This document shows positions 5,914 to 8,824 of a stretch of 8,824 nucleotides of DNA, piece by piece. Below the pieces are notes generated by a model. It was not told where the DNA came from. It worked only from the letters and a program-made list of their open reading frames with translations, and ran no database searches. The stretch is from Phycisphaerae bacterium (GTDB lineage Bacteria > Planctomycetota > Phycisphaerae > Phycisphaerales > SM1A02), in assembly GCA_002690755.1 (NCBI GenBank), contig NZFT01000058.1, forward strand, positions 3,006 through 11,829, in the 5' to 3' direction. Numbering within the stretch: position 1 is the first letter of the stretch; every line of letters starts with the position of its first letter. The position numbers and the translations under genes are program-made.

Positions 5914-7704
5914 ATGCAGGGCATCGTGTCGAAATGGAAATGGCGATCCCCGTCCGCGGCGGCCGTGGCCGGTGGAAACACGCCGGGGCCACTCGCGGAT
6001 CGCGTTCTCCGAGGCCGGGAGATCAAGGACCCGGTCGCCTTCCTTGACGACGGGTACGGCCGGGTCGTGCCGCCGGAGGGGCTCAGCGGGGCGGTGGAGG
6101 CCGGTCGACGGCTCTCGGAGGCGATCGCCGCCGGACGGCGGATCGTGATTCACGGCGACTACGACTTCGACGGCATCGCGGCCTCCGCGATTCTCGCGCG
6201 GTCGCTGCGACTGCTTTCATCCGAGGCCGACGTCCGAGTGGTGCTTCCGGACCGGTACCAAGGGGGATACGGGCTCTCGGTCGAGGGTCTTCGTCGCATC
6301 CGGGAGGAGGGCGCCGAGCTGGTGATCGCCGTCGACTGCGGCATCACCGCGATCGAACCGATCGAGGCCGGACGGGCGGACGGTCTGGAGGTGATGGTGC
6401 TCGATCATCACACCTTCATCCTCGACCCCCGAGGTGAACGCGTGCTCCCGCCGGCCAGCGTCGTGGTGCATCCCGGTCTGCCGGTCGAAGACTCGAACGG
6501 GGTCGGCACCGATCATCTCTGCGGGGCCGCGGTCGCCTTCAAGGTGGTCTGGGCGATGGCGCGATCCCACTTCGGGTCCGATCGAGTGCCGGCGGTGATG
6601 AAGCGTGAACTGGTCGAGGCGACGATCCTCGCCGGGCTGGGGACCATCGCGGACGTCATGCCCCTCGTGGAGGAGAATCGGGCGCTCGCGGCCCTCGCGC
6701 TCCGAGGACTGCCGAATTCAGGCATCTCCGGCCTTCGAGCGCTGCTGGTGGAATCGGGGCACGGTCTGCAGGACGGACCGGTGCACGAGGAGACGGTCCA
6801 GTTCCAGCTGGCACCACGCATCAATGCCCTCGGTCGTTTCGGTTCCGCGATGCCCGCCATCGAATTGCTGACGTTGCCGGAGGAGGGGGACGCGACGTCC
6901 GCCCGGGCCGCGGAACTGGCCGCCGAGATCTCCGCGACGAATCTCGAGCGCCGCGCGGCGGAACGCGCGATCGTCGAAGAGGCGACCGCCCGGGCCGAGG
7001 CCGAGGGGCAGACCGCGGAGGATCACCCCGTCATCGTCCTCGGCGATCCGAACTGGAAGCGGGGGCTGGTCGGTCCCGCCTGTGCCAAAATCGTCGATCG
7101 GTTCGCCCGGCCGGTCATCCTCTTCGAGGAATGCGACGATGGAATCGCCCGAGGATCCGCCCGGAGCATCCACGGCTATTCCATCCACGACGGCCTCGCG
7201 GCCGCGGCCCCGCTGCTGGAGTCGTTCGGTGGCCATGCCGCCGCGGCCGGTTGCTCGATTCGAACCGCTCGGTTGAAGGAACTCGAGGCTGCGCTCGTCG
7301 ACCATGCTCGCCAGGAGATCGCCGCCGTCGATCTCACGCCGATCGTCGAGATCGACTGCCGGGCGGTGATCGAGGAGATGGACGAGGTCGAGGACGTGCA
7401 GGGCGTTCGCGAGCTGGCGCCGTTCGGCCCGGGGCATCCGCGGCCGAGCGTCCTCGTGGAGACCGTGCGACCGATCGAGACCCGGTGGGTGGGGCAGGAT
7501 CAGGGCACGCTCCAGCTTCGATTCGCCGGCGCGGGGGCCCGCACCGTCAAGGCGGTGTGGTTCGGTGCGGGGCGGCATCGGGACGCGATCGAGTCGGCGA
7601 TCAAGGGCGGTGCGATCGACATCGTCGCCACCCCGGACCTCAATCGGTGGCGAGGTCGGGTCGAGCCCAACCTGATGATCCAGGATCTCCGCGCCTCGAC
7701 CTGA
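5914..7704 (+). CDS. recJ: Single-stranded-DNA-specific 5'-3' exonuclease RecJ
   Basis: RecJ degrades single-stranded DNA 5' to 3' in RecF-pathway recombination, mismatch repair and base excision repair. The 596-residue protein is complete and close to the family length of about 570-580. The DHH core shows motif I HGDYDFDG (80-87), motif II VDCGI (140-144), motif III LDHH (163-166), motif IV GTIADVMPLVEENR (243-256) and APRINALGR (300-308). The DHHA1 domain carries WKRGLVG (381-387), HGYSIHDGL (420-428) and FGGHAAAAG (438-446). A C-terminal OB-like region begins with LAPFGPGHPRPS (501-512). Variant residues are Phe for the common Val in DYDVDG, Ala for Gly before PRINA, and HPRP for the usual NPEP. 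ATG 5914 has GGAG seven bases upstream (5903-5906). The frame extends open to 5470, but that part is antisense to adk and lacks RecJ features. No neighbour is in its operon. Confidence 0.97.
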   Translation: MQGIVSKWKWRSPSAAAVAGGNTPGPLADRVLRGREIKDPVAFLDDGYGRVVPPEGLSGAVEAGRRLSEAIAAGRRIVIHGDYDFDGIAASAILARSLRLLSSEADVRVVLPDRYQGGYGLSVEGLRRIREEGAELVIAVDCGITAIEPIEAGRADGLEVMVLDHHTFILDPRGERVLPPASVVVHPGLPVEDSNGVGTDHLCGAAVAFKVVWAMARSHFGSDRVPAVMKRELVEATILAGLGTIADVMPLVEENRALAALALRGLPNSGISGLRALLVESGHGLQDGPVHEETVQFQLAPRINALGRFGSAMPAIELLTLPEEGDATSARAAELAAEISATNLERRAAERAIVEEATARAEAEGQTAEDHPVIVLGDPNWKRGLVGPACAKIVDRFARPVILFEECDDGIARGSARSIHGYSIHDGLAAAAPLLESFGGHAAAAGCSIRTARLKELEAALVDHARQEIAAVDLTPIVEIDCRAVIEEMDEVEDVQGVRELAPFGPGHPRPSVLVETVRPIETRWVGQDQGTLQLRFAGAGARTVKAVWFGAGRHRDAIESAIKGGAIDIVATPDLNRWRGRVEPNLMIQDLRAST

Positions 7705-7778
7705 TCATCTCATTCGATCTGCAGGCAAGCCGCGGGCGAGTCCCGATTCAAGCCTCGATCCAGTCCTCGACCCACGGA

Positions 7779-7793
7779 GATCCGAATCGGATC
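7779..7793. terminator. 15-bp palindrome at the convergent 3' ends of recJ and the UAP1-like gene
   Basis: GATCCGA, A, TCGGATC is a perfect odd-length dyad. As RNA it can fold as a 6-bp stem with a three-base loop. It overlaps the minus-strand stop codon at 7794-7792 by two bases. It lies 74 bases beyond the recJ stop and could serve both genes. No T-run is present on either side, so terminator function is uncertain. The rest of the 87-bp gap (7705-7791) shows no clear feature. Confidence 0.3.
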
Positions 7794-8824
7794 AGATCAC
7801 CACGTCGGCACCGGCGGTGAGGGTGGGGAGCGTGAGCCCGATCAGATCGCTCGGTTCGAGTGCGGTGGCCGGGGTGATCTCGATCCGACCATCGACGGCG
7901 CCGTTCTCGCGGCGGGGCACCTTCACCCCCGCGGACTCGAGCCAGCGGGCCGACCGTTCGGTCTGCAGGATGCCGCTGCTTTCCGCCGAGTCCGCGCCCT
8001 TGGCGTTCTTGATCGGTGCGAATTCCTCGGCCCGGTCGGTCTCGAGCACCAGCCCGCGACCCACGAAGGCGAGGGCGTCGAAGACGAACATCTCGAACTT
8101 CGTCGCGTTCGGCGCGTCCGGCTCGACGCGGTCGCCGGTCCCGGGGTTCCAGTAGGGGACCTTCTTGCGGGCTCGATGGAACGGCATCGTCCGATCGCCG
8201 TCGTCCGCGGAGACGCGGCGGACGAAGTCGAGTCCGAGCAGGTGGATGGCGATCGAGCCTGCGATGAAGCGGAGGTCGCCGTCCGCATCCGTCTGCGCCG
8301 CGAGTGATTCCGGGAGATCGCTGTATTCGATGACGACGGTCCGCCCGTCGACTTCGCAGAAGACGCCGACCTTCTCCTCCGCCGACACCTTCGGCACCAT
8401 CTTGCTCGACATTTCGCCGGAGCTGGTGGGATGGGTCGCGTGGAGTCCGACGAACAGCGGATCGATCACCTGCACCGTCGGGTTGTCGACCTGGAAGTAG
8501 GACAGGTGCCGGATGCCTCGGGACGCCGCATGATCGAGCGCGCCGCTTCGATGCAGCGCCCGCAGCGATCCACCGTGGCCGTCGGGACTGACCGCCAGCA
8601 CGCCGGGGGCTTCGAGCAGGAGTCGGCCGTCGTCGTTCACCGCGGGCATGACGCCCTGCGGAAAGAAGAGCATCGATTCGGGGCGACGTCCGAAGTGATT
8701 GTTGTCCTGGAAGAAGGCTCGGGTGGCCGCGTCGTTGAGCGGACTGGTCATCACGTACCAGGGCGTCTGCACGCCGTATTTCGCATCCACCGCGTTCAGT
8801 TGCTCGGCGAAGATCCGGAAGAGC
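7792..8824 (-). CDS. UAP1-like UDP-sugar pyrophosphorylase (cut by right edge)
   Basis: Nucleotide-sugar pyrophosphorylase of the UDPGP type 1 / UAP1 family, which makes a UDP-sugar from UTP and a sugar 1-phosphate in the cytoplasm. The C-terminal 343 codons are present; about 100-150 N-terminal residues, including the Gly-rich nucleotide-binding loop, are outside. Family landmarks in order are PWYVMTSPLND, FFPQGVMPAV, LLEAPGVLAVSPDGHGG, SLRALHRSGAL, FQVDNPTVQVIDP (uridine/metal region), EMSSKMV, EEKVGVF, VIEYSDLP, AGSIAIHLL, MPFHRARKKVPYW, PNATKFEMFVFDAL and RAEEFAPIKN. This pattern is that of eukaryotic UDP-GlcNAc pyrophosphorylase (AGX/QRI1) and its bacterial relatives, not of GlmU or GalU. 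GlcNAc 1-phosphate is the likeliest substrate, but GalNAc or glucose 1-phosphate cannot be excluded. The GTG at 8790 is internal: the frame continues through LFRIFAEQLNA to the edge. Confidence 0.9.
   Translation of the reverse strand, partial: LFRIFAEQLNAVDAKYGVQTPWYVMTSPLNDAATRAFFQDNNHFGRRPESMLFFPQGVMPAVNDDGRLLLEAPGVLAVSPDGHGGSLRALHRSGALDHAASRGIRHLSYFQVDNPTVQVIDPLFVGLHATHPTSSGEMSSKMVPKVSAEEKVGVFCEVDGRTVVIEYSDLPESLAAQTDADGDLRFIAGSIAIHLLGLDFVRRVSADDGDRTMPFHRARKKVPYWNPGTGDRVEPDAPNATKFEMFVFDALAFVGRGLVLETDRAEEFAPIKNAKGADSAESSGILQTERSARWLESAGVKVPRRENGAVDGRIEITPATALEPSDLIGLTLPTLTAGADVVI

Noticed and set aside
5697..6026. 110-codon N-terminal extension of adk
   Set aside because: It runs into recJ on the opposite strand. 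The adenylate kinase fold begins at the Met at 5696, which follows a GGGAGG.
6718..7578. Minus-strand open frame opposite recJ (286 codons)
   Set aside because: It lies entirely within recJ in antisense and has no domain signature.

Overview
The window is a GC-rich bacterial chromosomal segment that holds housekeeping genes packed closely together. Several features suggest a member of the Planctomycetota, possibly the Phycisphaerae: the gene order tpiA-secG-yicC, an exported protein joining a HEAT-like segment to a PDZ domain, and a eukaryote-type (UAP1/UDPGP type 1) uridylyltransferase. The assignment rests on gene content and protein style as I remember them, not on a search. I found no mobile element, CRISPR array, tRNA or rRNA gene, and no clearly foreign block.

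Layout, left to right. The 5' end of alaS (minus strand) runs off the left edge. It is divergent from a plus-strand cluster, with promoters expected in the 176-bp gap. The cluster is tpiA (triosephosphate isomerase), secG (translocon subunit with an unusual Ala/Pro/Thr tail), yicC (endoribonuclease family) and a phosphotransferase of the APH/homoserine-kinase fold. The last two genes overlap by four bases (GTGA). A hairpin sits across the phosphotransferase stop codon. Next comes a gene for a secreted HEAT-like/PDZ protein, possibly read from a leaderless transcript. Its stop codon lies inside the first unit of a 10-bp tandem repeat (ATGATCAAGC, 3.8 copies). The adenylate kinase gene (minus strand, short-LID form) converges on it. 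A 217-bp divergent promoter region separates adk from recJ (plus strand, complete). recJ converges on a UAP1-like nucleotide-sugar pyrophosphorylase gene (minus strand), whose 5' end is cut by the right edge.

The genes serve central functions: tRNA charging, glycolysis, protein export, RNA turnover, adenylate balance, single-strand DNA processing in repair, and activated-sugar supply. They do not form one dedicated pathway. The yicC/phosphotransferase pair is the only one with sequence evidence for translational coupling. I see no convincing new biological system here. The most noteworthy items are the phased TGATCA repeat, the kinase coupled to yicC, the HEAT-like/PDZ protein with its possible leaderless start, the SecG tail, the short-LID adenylate kinase, and dyads that overlap several stop codons.
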